Position numbers and translations under genes: made by a program
Notes under the pieces: generated by a model
Seen by the model: the letters and a program-made list of their open reading frames with translations, nothing else
What the model was told of the DNA's origin: nothing
The model's database searches: none
Shown: in pieces, positions 16,294 to 25,736 of the stretch
Layout of the letters: every line of letters begins with the position of its first letter
Numbering within the stretch: position 1 is the stretch's first letter
Source of the DNA: CAYVQE01 sp964633205
GTDB lineage: Bacteria > Myxococcota > B64-G9
Assembly (NCBI GenBank): GCA_964633205.1
Contig: CAZWFN010000013.1
Span: forward strand, 1 to 64,000
DNA length: 64,000 nt
Direction: 5' to 3'

Positions 16294-17634
16294 ATGTGGC
16301 GTGCGCTGATGGCGATCGGCATCTGGCTGGGGGCGCTGACCGGCGCGGAGGCGCAGCCGGCGGCGGAGGGAGGGCCGCCGCGGCTGGCGGTGCTGCTGGT
16401 CGGTGAAGCGGATCGGGCGAAGGCCGCTGCGGTCAGCGAACGCGACGTCATCGACCAGGCGTATCAACACTCCGGTGAGAAGCTGGCCTGGCGGCTGGTG
16501 GCCTACTCGCGGGCCGAGCCGGATCGATCGGCCCAGCGGGTGCTGGCCGAGCTGGATCAGGCCGTGGAAGCCGGCAAGAAGGCCTACCGCTACATGAAGC
16601 TGGACGAGGCCGAGCGGATCTTCGAAAACGCCGCCGCCGCGCTGTGCCAGAACCCGGTTGTCGGCTGCAGGCCGGAGAAGATGGCCGAGATGATGCTCTA
16701 CTGGGCCCGGGCCGTGCTCGACAGCGGCGAAGAGCTCGGGGCCCAGGTGCTGCTGGGCCAGTTGGTGCGCTTCGATCCCGATGCCGCTCCCGATCCGGCC
16801 GTGATGCCGCCGAACCTGGTGGCCACTTTCGATCTGGCGCTCGACGAGCGCCGCGGCCGCGAGCGCGCCAAGGTCCTGCTGCAGTCGGGGCCGGCGGCCG
16901 CCAGCCTGTATGCCGATTGCCGCCGGCTGCGCGGCGGGGTGGTGGAGTTCAGTGGCGTGGCCGGCGACCCGCTGCTGTTGGCGGTCGCTTGCCGCGAGCG
17001 GATGGTCTTCGGCCAGAGCCTGAGCCTGGTCGGCGGACCGCGCCGCTGGATCGATGTCTACTGTGGTCGGCCGGGGCAGCGGCGCGAGCTGGAGCAGCAG
17101 CTGGCGGCCTGGGGCCGCGCCGGCGGCGAGCTGGCCGCCTTGGCCGGCCGTCCGTCGGCCGCGCTGGACGCTGCGGCCGACGCGTTGGGCGTGCGGCTGC
17201 TGCTGCTGGCCGCGCCGGGCGCCGGCGCCGGCGATGCGCTGCGGCTGGGCCTCTATGTTCGATCGAGCGGGTTGGCCGGCGCACCGCTGGCGGTGGCTGC
17301 GACCGCTTCGGGTCGGCCCGAACCGGACGCCCTGGCCGCCGCCGTGGAGGAGCTGGCCGCGCGGGTGCGCTCGCCCAGCGTGCTGGCCGCGCTGGAGCCG
17401 GCGCCGGCCGCCGAGCCGAAGGTGGCCGTGGTCGAGTCGGCGGCCAACGCCGACGGGACCGACGGCGCGGCCGGCGCCGTCGAGCCGGGCCCGGCCTGGT
17501 GGGAGAGCTGGTGGTTCTGGACGGCGGCCGGAGCGGTGGTGGCCGGCGGGGTGGCCACCGGTCTGGCGCTGGGCCTGGATGCGGGCGGTAGCCAGCCCTC
17601 GGGCCGGGTGGTGCTGACCATCGCGCCGCCCTGA
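16294..17634 (+). CDS. Exported, C-terminally membrane-anchored protein of unknown function
   Basis: I do not recognise a specific family. The ATG at 16294 follows GGAGG and starts a signal peptide (MAIGIWLGALTGAEAQ). The 446-residue product has a helical region around residues 80-160 with tetratricopeptide-like character (LDEAERIFENAAAALCQ), a central alpha/beta region and an Ala/Glu-rich linker. Near the C-terminus a Trp-rich WWESWWFWTAAGAVVAGGVA segment is probably a transmembrane helix, followed by a short GRVVLTIAPP tail. The layout recalls myxobacterial exported proteins that carry PEGA or repeat domains and end in a similar Trp-rich anchor. It stands alone, convergent with the glycosyltransferase. 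Confidence 0.75.
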   Translation: MWRALMAIGIWLGALTGAEAQPAAEGGPPRLAVLLVGEADRAKAAAVSERDVIDQAYQHSGEKLAWRLVAYSRAEPDRSAQRVLAELDQAVEAGKKAYRYMKLDEAERIFENAAAALCQNPVVGCRPEKMAEMMLYWARAVLDSGEELGAQVLLGQLVRFDPDAAPDPAVMPPNLVATFDLALDERRGRERAKVLLQSGPAAASLYADCRRLRGGVVEFSGVAGDPLLLAVACRERMVFGQSLSLVGGPRRWIDVYCGRPGQRRELEQQLAAWGRAGGELAALAGRPSAALDAAADALGVRLLLLAAPGAGAGDALRLGLYVRSSGLAGAPLAVAATASGRPEPDALAAAVEELAARVRSPSVLAALEPAPAAEPKVAVVESAANADGTDGAAGAVEPGPAWWESWWFWTAAGAVVAGGVATGLALGLDAGGSQPSGRVVLTIAPP

Positions 17635-17678
17635 TGGGGGAGTCCACCTGTGCTCGACCGACACGTGGGGGGATGAAT

Positions 17679-17697
17679 CGGTATTCTTCGAATACCG
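17679..17697. terminator. Hairpin between convergent genes
   Basis: A perfect 8-bp stem CGGTATTC / GAATACCG with a TTC loop lies between the hypothetical gene ending at 17634 and the glycosyltransferase ending at 17710. It is AT-richer than its surroundings. A short T-run follows about 8 bp downstream on the plus strand. Plausible bidirectional terminator. Confidence 0.45.
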
Positions 17698-17709
17698 TCA
17701 TCCGTGTTT

Positions 17710-18600
17710 TCAACCGGCAGGCGGTTGCCGCAGCGCTTGGGAGCTGAGCGGCGCCGGCCGGACGTCGGGGGTGGAACCCTCCGCGCCGCCGGTGATCGGC
17801 GCATCGCTGTCCGGGAACGTCGGCGGCGGCCGCTGGGCGACGGTCGGGGCCGCCTGGCGGTCGCGGGCTCGTTCCACCGCGGCCGCGGTGTGGCGGGCGG
17901 TGCGGCGCAGCCGGATCACGCCGCGCAGCTTTTCGGCCACGGTCGATGCGATGCGCACCCGCGAGTCGGTGTCCTCGACCCAATCGACCGGCACCTCGAC
18001 GATGGGGTGACCGGCATACTCGGCCAGCACCAGCAACTCGGTGTCGAAGAACCAGTTGTCGTCTCGCACCCGATCGATCAGCGGTTGCAAGCGGACGCGG
18101 CGCCAGGCCTTGAGGCCGCACTGGGCGTCGCGAAAGCCCACCCCCAGCGCGGCGCGCAGCAGCAGGTTGTACCCGCGCGAGAGCACCTCGCGCCAAACCC
18201 GGCGCCGCACCCGGGCCCGAGGGTGCAGCCGACTGCCCACGGCCAGGTCGGCGCCGCCGTCCAGCGCCGCCAGCAGCTGGGGAATGGCTTCCAGCTCGGC
18301 CGACAGGTCGACGTCCGCATACAGCACGTAGTCGGCCCCGTCCAGCGCGGCCGCCGCCCGCAGCGCGCCGCCGCGGCCGGCCACGGTCCGGTGCAGCACG
18401 TCGATGTGCGGATCCGCGGCGGCCAACCCATCGGCCAGCCCGGCGGTGCCGTCGCGCGAGCCGTTCTCGGCGATCAGCACCCGCCAGCGGTAGCCCATCA
18501 GCCGCCGCTGGCAGAAATCCAGCAGGCGCTCGATCGATCGGGCCAGGGTTCTGCTCTCATCGAAGGCCGGAAGCACGATGCGCACCCGGGGGGGCGCCAC
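17710..18600 (-). CDS. Family 2 glycosyltransferase (polyprenyl-phosphate sugar transferase-like)
   Basis: Membrane-associated GT-A enzyme, probably moving a sugar to a polyprenyl phosphate at the cytoplasmic face. The GTG at 18600 has TTGGAG upstream and lies 5 nt after the preceding stop, giving 296 residues. Motifs in order: RIVLPAFDESRTL at the start, ENGSRDGT, the metal-binding VLYADVDLS, and DAQCGLKAWRR followed by DNWFFDTELLVLAE, a pattern shared with dolichyl-phosphate glucosyltransferase-like enzymes. No C-terminal transmembrane helix is evident. The last 60 or so residues are Pro/Ala-rich. Coupled to the upstream phosphodiesterase gene. Confidence 0.88.
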   Translation of the reverse strand: MAPPRVRIVLPAFDESRTLARSIERLLDFCQRRLMGYRWRVLIAENGSRDGTAGLADGLAAADPHIDVLHRTVAGRGGALRAAAALDGADYVLYADVDLSAELEAIPQLLAALDGGADLAVGSRLHPRARVRRRVWREVLSRGYNLLLRAALGVGFRDAQCGLKAWRRVRLQPLIDRVRDDNWFFDTELLVLAEYAGHPIVEVPVDWVEDTDSRVRIASTVAEKLRGVIRLRRTARHTAAAVERARDRQAAPTVAQRPPPTFPDSDAPITGGAEGSTPDVRPAPLSSQALRQPPAG

Positions 18601-18605
18601 GGGGT

Positions 18606-20570
18606 TCAGCTCCAAAGAACTCTCCCGGGACCGCTCGGCTGCTGTCCGGCCAGCCGCACCAAGCTGGTGGCCAGATCTTTCAGGTCGGGGTCGCTGCACT
18701 TCGGTCTCCGGTCGGCGACCAGGAAACCGGGCGTCTCGTCGCGGGCCGAGGCGGCGTGGTCGCCGCACCAGGCCTTGGGGTTGGGCACCAGGGCGTCACC
18801 GGTCGGTGCGCCGCCCAGGCTGGTCGCCCACGAGCTGCGCCAGCCCGGTGCGAAGGCGAGCTGCAGGTCCGGTGCCCGCTCGGCCAGCCCGGGCGCGGCC
18901 CGATCGGCCACCGGCTCGACCGCCCGAATCGGCTTGGCGCCCGTTGCGGGATCGCGCAGCGCCAGCAGCTTCTCGCGCAGGCGCGCCAGCAGTGCTTGCC
19001 GCGGTTTGCCCGCCGCCACCACCCCCTGCGACTCGCGGCCCCGCTGGTTGACATACAGCTGGCCGTTGCCCAAGGCGTAGGCCTGGGTGGCGGCCCAGTC
19101 CACAGCCCGCAGGAAGCGGATCTCGGCGCCGGCCTTTTCGCGCTTGAACAGACCCTGCTGCTCGAGCCAGGTGTTGACGTGCAGCATGCGCTCGAAGGGA
19201 TGGAAGCCGTGGTCGGACATGACGATCAGGCGATCGTCCGGGCTCAGGCTGGCGGCCACCCGGCCGACGATGGCGTCCATCGCGCTGTAGACCCGGCGCA
19301 GGGGCCCGCCGTCCTCGCGCTCCAGCTCGCGGTAGAAGATGTGGGCCGCGCGATCGGTGCCGGTGAACACACCCACCTGTACCCGGGCCTGGCCGGCCGC
19401 CAGCTCGGCGAGCAGCAGCTCGGCGCGGGCGTGCATGGTGTCGAGCACCGCGTCGGCGAAGACCGATTTGGGCAGCACGCCGGCGTTGACCGCCGAGGTG
19501 TCGTGCACCCAGCCCACCGTGGGCAGACCGTGCTCGGCCACCGCCTGCACGGCCCAATCGCTGGGCCGACCGATGGTCATCGCCGGCTGGCCGGGATCGA
19601 TCTGGATCGGCGAGGCGTAGAGCTCGAGCGAATCGCGCACCGCCAGCAGGTGGAAACGCACCCGGCCGGCCAGGGCGAAGCCCGGCGCCGAGAAGCGCAC
19701 CGGGAACCAGTCGGAGCGCTGACCCTCGCTCAGGTGTGCCCGCTTGCCGCCCATGGCGATGGTCAGGCGGCCGGCCCGACGATCGATTTCGAGCTGCAGC
19801 GGCACGCGCAGATACTCCTTATCCGGACCGCGCGGGCCCTCGAGCGCGGTCTCCAGCTTGCTGCCCTGGGGTGCCAGCCGCACGATGCGGCCGCCGGCCA
19901 CCCGATCGGAGGCACCGGTGGCGGCCGGTTCGGTGGTGAAGTGGGTGAAGGAGGAGTTGGTGAAGCGGCCGTCGGGCATGCCCAGGCCAGCCAGTACCCG
20001 GCCGTGGCGCAACCGGGGCGGGGGAAAGGCGTAGGGCATGAACAGCAGGCCCACCGGTACCCCGGCCCGATCCAGCGCATCCCACCAGGCCGGCCCGATC
20101 CGATGCGAGGTCGCCTGGGGCGGGCGCACATCGCCGGGGCCGAAACGGGGGCCGCGGATGGTGTAGGGGGCGGTGCCCGGCAGGTAGGTGCGCGGGTCGC
20201 GTTTGATGAAGCCGAACACGCCGTGCTCGGACGGATCCCGCCCACTGGCGAAGGTCGACCAGGCCACCGGCGAGTTGGGCGGCGAGGTCGAGCCCAGGGC
20301 GCCCAGCCCGCCGCGTTCGGCCAGGGCCGCCAGGTGCGGCAGGTGGCCGCCGCCCATCCAGCGTTCGACCAAGCGGGGATCCACCCCATCGAAGCCCAGC
20401 ACCACCACCCGGCCGCCGCCCGCGGTCGCGGCGGCGGCCGGCTTCGGGCCGCTGGCCGTCTTGCGCCCGCTGCTGCGGGCCGGTGGTTCGTCGTCCTGGC
20501 AGGCCGGCAGCAGGCCGGTGGCCAGCGCCGCTTTCAAGAAGGTCCGGCGATCGAAGCGCCAAGCGCTCAT
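18606..20570 (-). CDS. Tat-exported lipoprotein, type I phosphodiesterase (alkaline-phosphatase superfamily)
   Basis: Predicted metal-dependent phosphodiesterase or phosphotransferase on the cell surface. The N-terminus has a twin-arginine motif (DRRTFLKA) and a lipobox ending LLPAC (Cys24), so the folded enzyme would be exported and lipid-anchored. The catalytic domain starts at VVVLGFDGVDP (metal-binding Asp). The nucleophile motif is SPVAWSTFASG (Ser100), and the second metal site is in MSDHGFHPF. At 654 residues it carries a beta-rich insert around residues 210-330. It is one of five related enzymes in the window sharing [ST]xx[AVL]Wxxxx[TS]G. The gene is followed 5 nt later by a glycosyltransferase. 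Substrate unknown. Confidence 0.87.
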   Translation of the reverse strand: MSAWRFDRRTFLKAALATGLLPACQDDEPPARSSGRKTASGPKPAAAATAGGGRVVVLGFDGVDPRLVERWMGGGHLPHLAALAERGGLGALGSTSPPNSPVAWSTFASGRDPSEHGVFGFIKRDPRTYLPGTAPYTIRGPRFGPGDVRPPQATSHRIGPAWWDALDRAGVPVGLLFMPYAFPPPRLRHGRVLAGLGMPDGRFTNSSFTHFTTEPAATGASDRVAGGRIVRLAPQGSKLETALEGPRGPDKEYLRVPLQLEIDRRAGRLTIAMGGKRAHLSEGQRSDWFPVRFSAPGFALAGRVRFHLLAVRDSLELYASPIQIDPGQPAMTIGRPSDWAVQAVAEHGLPTVGWVHDTSAVNAGVLPKSVFADAVLDTMHARAELLLAELAAGQARVQVGVFTGTDRAAHIFYRELEREDGGPLRRVYSAMDAIVGRVAASLSPDDRLIVMSDHGFHPFERMLHVNTWLEQQGLFKREKAGAEIRFLRAVDWAATQAYALGNGQLYVNQRGRESQGVVAAGKPRQALLARLREKLLALRDPATGAKPIRAVEPVADRAAPGLAERAPDLQLAFAPGWRSSWATSLGGAPTGDALVPNPKAWCGDHAASARDETPGFLVADRRPKCSDPDLKDLATSLVRLAGQQPSGPGRVLWS

Positions 20571-20776
20571 GGCTTCGTTCTCCCCGCGCCAACCGGCTGG
20601 CCCCCGACCGCACGGGCGACGCGCAACTCGGCTATGGTAAGGTCCACCCCCGCGGCGGTCAAGCCGAGGCCGCGGTGAACCCGTGCAGCGATCGGGCTTT
20701 CTTGACCGAATCGCTTACCTGGTCTAAGGTTGCGGCGGGTTACCGGCTCGATTTGACGACCGTTGGAGGTACTGGC

Positions 20777-21865
20777 TTGGCGGCCGAGGAACGGAAACAG
20801 CGTGCCGAATGGTCGCGTTTGCTGCGCTGGTTCGTGCGCGGGGCCATCAGCCTGGGGCTGATCGCTTTTCTGCTGGCGCACACCGATCTGGAGCGGGCGG
20901 CGTACTGGTTGACCCGCCTGGATCCGTGGTGGCTGCTGCTGGCGGTGGCCATCAAGGGCACCGGAATCCTGGCCGGCATCGTGCGCTGGAAGCTGCTGCT
21001 CGACGGCCAGCAACTGCGGCTGCCGCTGGCCAACCTGGGCGGCGCCTATCTGATCGGGCGCTTCTTCGGATCGTTTTTGCCCTCGACCATCGGACTCGAT
21101 GCCTACCGCACCTACTATGCGTCGGTGCGCACCCGCCAGGTGGCCCGCAGCGTGGCGGTCACCGTGGTCGAGAAGGTGATCGGCCTGTTCGCCCTGTCCG
21201 GGCTGGCCCTGGCCGCCATCCCCTTCGGCCTGCGCCTGTTGCCGCACGACGTCTTGTGGCTGCTCGGCCTGGCCATGTGCGTGCCCATCGGGGCCTCGGC
21301 GCTGGTGTTGTTGTGGCCCGGCCTTTTTCTGCGCTTGGCCGGCTGGCTGCAAGGACGCGGCCGCAAGCTGGTCGGCGGGCTGGCCCGGATGAGCGAGGCG
21401 GTGGGGCAGTTCGGCCGCCAGCGCGGGCGCCTGTTGCTGGCCACCTTGCTGGGCTTCGTCGTCCACGGTGCCACCGCTTCGATGTACGTGGCCACCGCCC
21501 GGGCGGTGGGGGCGGATGTCCAGGCGACCGAGATCCTGTTCATCGGTCCACTGATGGTCGCGGCCACCCTGGTACCGGTGTCGATCGCCGGCATCGGTGT
21601 GCGCGAGGGCACCTACGTGTTCTTTCTGGCGGCCGTTGGTGTGCCCACCGAGCAGGCCGCTCTGCTGGGTTTTCTCGGTTTTTTGGCCGGTGAGATCTAC
21701 AGCCTGATCGGCGGTGCGGTCTGGTTGCTCAAGCCGGCGGCGCGGCCCGACTCGGACGACCGGTTGGTAGCGGTGATCCGGCGGGCTGCCGCCTGGGCGC
21801 GGCGGCGCGGGCCCGGGCCGGCGGTCGAGGCCGAGCCGCCGGCCGGACCGGGAGTTGGATCGTGA
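20777..21865 (+). CDS. Flippase-like membrane protein (lysylphosphatidylglycerol synthase TM family)
   Basis: Polytopic protein of the AglD/MprF transmembrane family, often tied to flipping or modifying lipid-linked surface molecules. The TTG at 20777 is chosen because GGAGGT lies exactly 7 nt upstream and it removes a long non-hydrophobic lead-in. The 362-residue product has about eight transmembrane helices. Family segments include KGTGILAGIVRWKLLLDGQQ, FFGSFLPSTIGLDAYRTYY, and VPVSIAGIGVREGTYVFFL near the C-terminus. It overlaps the following sulfatase-like gene by 4 bp (GTGA), so the two act together, fitting a surface glycolipid pathway. Confidence 0.88.
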   Translation: MAAEERKQRAEWSRLLRWFVRGAISLGLIAFLLAHTDLERAAYWLTRLDPWWLLLAVAIKGTGILAGIVRWKLLLDGQQLRLPLANLGGAYLIGRFFGSFLPSTIGLDAYRTYYASVRTRQVARSVAVTVVEKVIGLFALSGLALAAIPFGLRLLPHDVLWLLGLAMCVPIGASALVLLWPGLFLRLAGWLQGRGRKLVGGLARMSEAVGQFGRQRGRLLLATLLGFVVHGATASMYVATARAVGADVQATEILFIGPLMVAATLVPVSIAGIGVREGTYVFFLAAVGVPTEQAALLGFLGFLAGEIYSLIGGAVWLLKPAARPDSDDRLVAVIRRAAAWARRRGPGPAVEAEPPAGPGVGS

Positions 21866-23838
21866 GAGACATGCGCACCGCAAACACCGCTCAGCTGTTG
21901 CTGGCGCCCGCCGCTTGCGCCGGTCTGTGCCTGGGGTTGCTGGGCCTGCTGGAGTCTTTCTACGTGGCCCCGTTCCGGCTCGCCACCCAGTGGTATGGGT
22001 TCGGCCTCTACGGCCTGCTGGGCCTGGGGCTGGGCCTCGGTTGGGGCCTGCTGTTCGGCGGCCGGGCCCGCCGGCGCGATTTCGGCCTGTTGCGGCTGAC
22101 CGCCCAGGCCGCCGCCTGGCCCACCTTCGGCCTGGCTGCCGTGGTGGCCGGTTTTTTGGTCTGGCGCGATCTGTGGGCTGAGTCGATCGGCGGCGCCGGG
22201 CTGGGCGGCTGGCTGGCCATGCTGGGGGTGCCGGTGGGGGCAGCCGTGTTGGCCTTGCTGGCCCGCGAGCTGAGCCGGGTGGTGGTCGGCCGGGCCCGGC
22301 GCTGGGCGCTGATCGTGTTGCTGCTGGCGCTGCCGGGCGTGCTGCTGGCCCGGTGGATCGAGGGCGGCGGCGTCGCTGCGCCGCAGCCGGCCAGCAGCGC
22401 CGGCGCCGACCGGCGCCCGCCGGTGGTGGTGGTGGTGGCCGATGCCCTGCGCGCCGACGTGATCGGGGCTTACGGTGACGCCGCCGGCGACACGCCCAAC
22501 CTGGACGCCTTCGCCCGCGATGCGGTGCTGTTCGAGGAGGCCTGGACAGCCTCGACCTGGACCCGACCAGCGGTGGCCTCGATCATGACCGGGCAGCTGC
22601 CGGCCGTGCACAAGACCATGCACAAGGCGGACCGGCTTCCGGAGGGGCTGCCCACGCTGGCCGGCCTGCTGCGCGGCCACGGCTACACCACCCTGGGCTC
22701 GGTGACCAACGTCAACCTGGCGCCCGAGTTCGGCCTCGGCCGCGGCTTCGACGCCTGGGGTTATCTGGCGCCGCGGACCCAGCTGGGCGCACCCGACGGC
22801 GGCCGGCGGTTGTTCTTGGTCGAGCTGTGGCGGCTGGCCCGGTTGCGGTTTCTGCCGGGCCAGCGCGAGGTGGAAGACTACTACGCCCCGGGCGGACGGA
22901 TCAACGCCCAGGCCCGCGAGTTGATCGCGCCGCTGATCGAGGCCGAGCGGCCCTTCTTCGCTTACTTGCACTACATGGAGACCCACGATCCCTTCTTCGC
23001 CCACCCGGTGACCGGTCACGCCATCGCCCGGGTCGAGCAGCCCGACCCGCCGCTCGAGTTGGCCGACGAGATGCGCGACCTGTATCGCCAGGAGCTGCGG
23101 CACTGGGATGGGGTGCTGGGCGAGCTGCTGGACTGGTGCAAACAGCAGGGGCTCTACGATCGGGCTCTGATCGTGGTCACCTCCGATCACGGCGAGGAGT
23201 TCGCCGATCACGGGCACTTCTGGCATGGCACAAGCCTGTACCGCGAGCTGGTGCGGGTGCCGCTGCTGATCCGCTTTCCGGGCGGAGCCGGGGCGGGCAG
23301 CCGGCGCAGCGATTCCGTCTCGCTGATCGACCTGCTGCCGACCGCGCTGCGCGCTACCGGGCTCGATCCGCCCGCGGGCCTGTCCGGAAGGGCGTTGCGG
23401 CCGAAACCGATCGTGCCGGCCGCCTTGCCGGAGGCCCTGCCGGAGGTCCTGCTGGAGGCCACGGCCACCGTGGTCGGCGACGACGGCGAGGCGCCGGCCG
23501 TGGCCGACGCTCCGCGCCCGCCGGCGCGACCGCTGTTCGCCGCGCTCGACCACCAGGGCTGCGTGCTGCAGGCGGTGCGCCTGGATGATTGGAAGCTGAT
23601 CCTGGCCAACCCGGACAACCCCCGCGGGCTGGCTCCGACCGAGCTGTACCAGCTGGCCCGCGATCCGGCCGAGCGGCACAACATGGCCGACTCCCGGCCG
23701 CAGCAGGTGGAGCGCTTGCAGCAGGTGCTGCAGGCCGGCGCCCAGCGGGCGGCCGCCGCGCCGGAGGTCCAGCCGGAACAGGTCGAGGTCGACGACTCCA
23801 CGGCCGAGCAGCTGCGGTCGCTGGGGTATACGGAGTAG
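21862..23838 (+). CDS. Membrane-bound sulfatase-like enzyme with Thr nucleophile
   Basis: A 658-residue enzyme with about five N-terminal transmembrane helices (residues 10-165) and a periplasmic alkaline-phosphatase-superfamily domain from about residue 187 (VVVVVADALRAD). Where sulfatases carry Cys or Ser for formylglycine, the motif here is TRPAVASIMTG with Thr234, and the usual Arg is replaced by Val. It is therefore unlikely to be a classical sulfatase. The membrane topology and Thr nucleophile resemble lipoteichoic-acid synthase and phosphoethanolamine transferases. Metal ligands in TSDHGEEFADHG and the C-terminal LRSLGYTE signature are present. The GTG start is coupled to the flippase gene. 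Confidence 0.88.
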   Translation: MRDMRTANTAQLLLAPAACAGLCLGLLGLLESFYVAPFRLATQWYGFGLYGLLGLGLGLGWGLLFGGRARRRDFGLLRLTAQAAAWPTFGLAAVVAGFLVWRDLWAESIGGAGLGGWLAMLGVPVGAAVLALLARELSRVVVGRARRWALIVLLLALPGVLLARWIEGGGVAAPQPASSAGADRRPPVVVVVADALRADVIGAYGDAAGDTPNLDAFARDAVLFEEAWTASTWTRPAVASIMTGQLPAVHKTMHKADRLPEGLPTLAGLLRGHGYTTLGSVTNVNLAPEFGLGRGFDAWGYLAPRTQLGAPDGGRRLFLVELWRLARLRFLPGQREVEDYYAPGGRINAQARELIAPLIEAERPFFAYLHYMETHDPFFAHPVTGHAIARVEQPDPPLELADEMRDLYRQELRHWDGVLGELLDWCKQQGLYDRALIVVTSDHGEEFADHGHFWHGTSLYRELVRVPLLIRFPGGAGAGSRRSDSVSLIDLLPTALRATGLDPPAGLSGRALRPKPIVPAALPEALPEVLLEATATVVGDDGEAPAVADAPRPPARPLFAALDHQGCVLQAVRLDDWKLILANPDNPRGLAPTELYQLARDPAERHNMADSRPQQVERLQQVLQAGAQRAAAAPEVQPEQVEVDDSTAEQLRSLGYTE

Positions 23839-24029
23839 CACCGCAGGTAACGCGGCACCAGAGGCTCTACTTCGCGGACGGAGGCATGCAAGGTTGACCC
23901 GTTTGTTCAAATCGAGCCGACTCGAGAGCCTCTAGCACCGCAGCAGACGCGGCACCAGAGGCTCTACTTCGCGGACGGAGGCATGCAAGGTTGACCCGTT
24001 TGTTCAAATCGAGCCGACTCGAGAGCCTC
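23836..24029. repeat. Two tandem copies of a 97-bp intergenic repeat
   Basis: Copy 1 (23836-23932) and copy 2 (23933-24029) are identical except for three bases near position 12 of the unit, and a third copy begins (24030-24040) before breaking off. The unit starts at the stop codon of the preceding gene. Each copy carries inverted arms AGAGGCTCT and AGAGCCTCT about 55 bp apart, so each could fold as a long stem-loop. The GC content is lower than in flanking genes. I see no third locus of this repeat in the window. Confidence 0.9.
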
Positions 24030-24050
24030 TAGCACCGCAGGACGATCGAG

Positions 24051-25736
24051 GTGCGCGTCCGCCGGCTGCTGATCGTGGGCTGGGATGGTGCCGAGCCGTC
24101 CCTGGTCGGGCCCATGCTGGCCCGGGGCCGGCTGCCCAACCTGGCCCGACTGCGGGAACAGGGCGCGGCCGGGCGCTTGCGCACCTGCCAACCCGATTCC
24201 TCCCTGGCCGCCTGGACCGCGGCGCTGACCGGTCTCGGCCCCGGGCGTCACGGGTTGATCGACTTCGTCCGCCGGCCCACCGGCAGCTATCGCTTGCAGC
24301 TGGTCGATGCCCGCCAGCGCCTGGTGCCGACCCTGTTGGCCCAGGCGGCCCGCGCCGGCCGCCGGGTGGCCGCACTGGGCGTGCCCGGCACCTGGCCGCC
24401 CGAGCCCGAACCCCAGCTGAGCATCGCCGGCTTCGATTCCCCCCTGGCCACCCGGGCGGCAGCCGCGGCATACCGCCCTGCCGGACTGTACACCGCCCTG
24501 GCTCGAGCGGGGTTGAGCTGGCCCTATGGCGGTATCGACGAGCTGGCGGTCGGGCCGGGTTGGCACCTGCAGGCCGAGCGCGTGCTGCACGCCAACCTGC
24601 GCCAGAAACGGCGCCTGATCCGCTGGCTCGATGGTTGCGATCCGGTGGATCTGCTGTGGGTCGTCTTTTCCGAGAGCGACACCGCGGCCCATCACTTCTG
24701 GGCCTTCTCCGATCCGCGCTCGCCGCGCCACCGGCGGGTGCCGGCGCTGACCGACGCGCTGGAGCGCATCTACATGGCCCTGGACGAGGCGCTGGGCGAG
24801 CTGTTGGCCGGGTTGGCTCCGGGGGGCACGGCGTTGGTGATGTCCGACCACGGCGCCTGCGGCGCCGCTGCCGTGGAGGTGTATGTCAACCGCTGGCTGG
24901 CCGCGCGGGGGTGGCTGCGTTTTGCCGGGGGCCGCCGGCTGGTTGCCCGGCTGGCGGGCGGGTTGCGGGACCGGGCCGGCCGCCGGCTGCCGGCCGTGGT
25001 CAAGCAGGCCATCCTGCGCAGCCGGCTGGCCGGGATGGCGCTGGGTGTGGACGGGCTGGCGCGTTTCGGTGGCCTGGATCTGGAACACAGCCGCGCTTTC
25101 TGCGATGAGCTGCCCCAGAACCCGGGCATCTGGATCCACCGCCGCGATCGCGATCCGGCCGGGCCGGTCGCCCCCGGGCCGACTTACGAGGCGCTGCGCG
25201 ACGCCATCACCGCGGCCCTGCTGCAATGGCGGGATCCGCTGAGCGGCCGAGCGGTGGTGGCCCGGGTGCGCCGCCGCGAGGAGGTCTTGAGCGGACCGGC
25301 GGTGGAGCGGGCGCCGGATCTGATGCTCGAGTTGGCGCGGTGGGACGGCTACCGCCTGGTGGCGGCCGCCAGCGGCGGCCGCCCGGGCCCGGCGCTGCAC
25401 CGTCTGGCCGCCCCGGGGCACACCGCCGGCAAGGGCAGTGGGACCTCGGGGGCCCATGCAGCGGAGGGCATCCTGGTGGCGGCCGGGCCCCAGGTCGCCG
25501 CCGGCGCTGCGCTGGCCGCCGCCCGCATCGAGGACATCGGCCCGACTGCGCTGCGTCTGTTGGGCCTGGAGCCGCCGGCCGGATTGGACGGCACCGTGAT
25601 GCACCAGCTGGCGTCTCAGCCGGCAGCGGAGGCGGCACCGGCGCTGGAGATCGAGCCGGGCACGACCAGGTCAGCCGCCGGCGCTGCCGGCCGGGCGGCG
25701 GTGCGCCGCCGGCTGGAACGGCTGGGCTACCTATGA
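24051..25736 (+). CDS. Type I phosphodiesterase / alkaline-phosphatase-superfamily hydrolase
   Basis: Metal-dependent phosphohydrolase or transferase of 561 residues. It opens directly with LLIVGWDGAEPSLV (metal-binding Asp) and has no signal peptide, unlike most paralogues here, so it may be cytoplasmic or the start may be misplaced. The nucleophile motif is SLAAWTAALTG (Ser51), and VMSDHGACG supplies the second metal site. The C-terminus RRLERLGYL is a version of the LGY ending seen in its paralogues. The GTG start has only a weak AGGAC upstream and follows the 97-bp tandem repeat. Its stop overlaps the next glycosyltransferase start by 4 bp. Confidence 0.85.
   Translation: MRVRRLLIVGWDGAEPSLVGPMLARGRLPNLARLREQGAAGRLRTCQPDSSLAAWTAALTGLGPGRHGLIDFVRRPTGSYRLQLVDARQRLVPTLLAQAARAGRRVAALGVPGTWPPEPEPQLSIAGFDSPLATRAAAAAYRPAGLYTALARAGLSWPYGGIDELAVGPGWHLQAERVLHANLRQKRRLIRWLDGCDPVDLLWVVFSESDTAAHHFWAFSDPRSPRHRRVPALTDALERIYMALDEALGELLAGLAPGGTALVMSDHGACGAAAVEVYVNRWLAARGWLRFAGGRRLVARLAGGLRDRAGRRLPAVVKQAILRSRLAGMALGVDGLARFGGLDLEHSRAFCDELPQNPGIWIHRRDRDPAGPVAPGPTYEALRDAITAALLQWRDPLSGRAVVARVRRREEVLSGPAVERAPDLMLELARWDGYRLVAAASGGRPGPALHRLAAPGHTAGKGSGTSGAHAAEGILVAAGPQVAAGAALAAARIEDIGPTALRLLGLEPPAGLDGTVMHQLASQPAAEAAPALEIEPGTTRSAAGAAGRAAVRRRLERLGYL

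Noticed and set aside
23860..24030. tRNA remnants in the 97-bp repeat
   Set aside because: A GTTCAAATC stretch resembles a T-loop, but the flanking bases do not form a T-stem and no acceptor or anticodon arm can be drawn.
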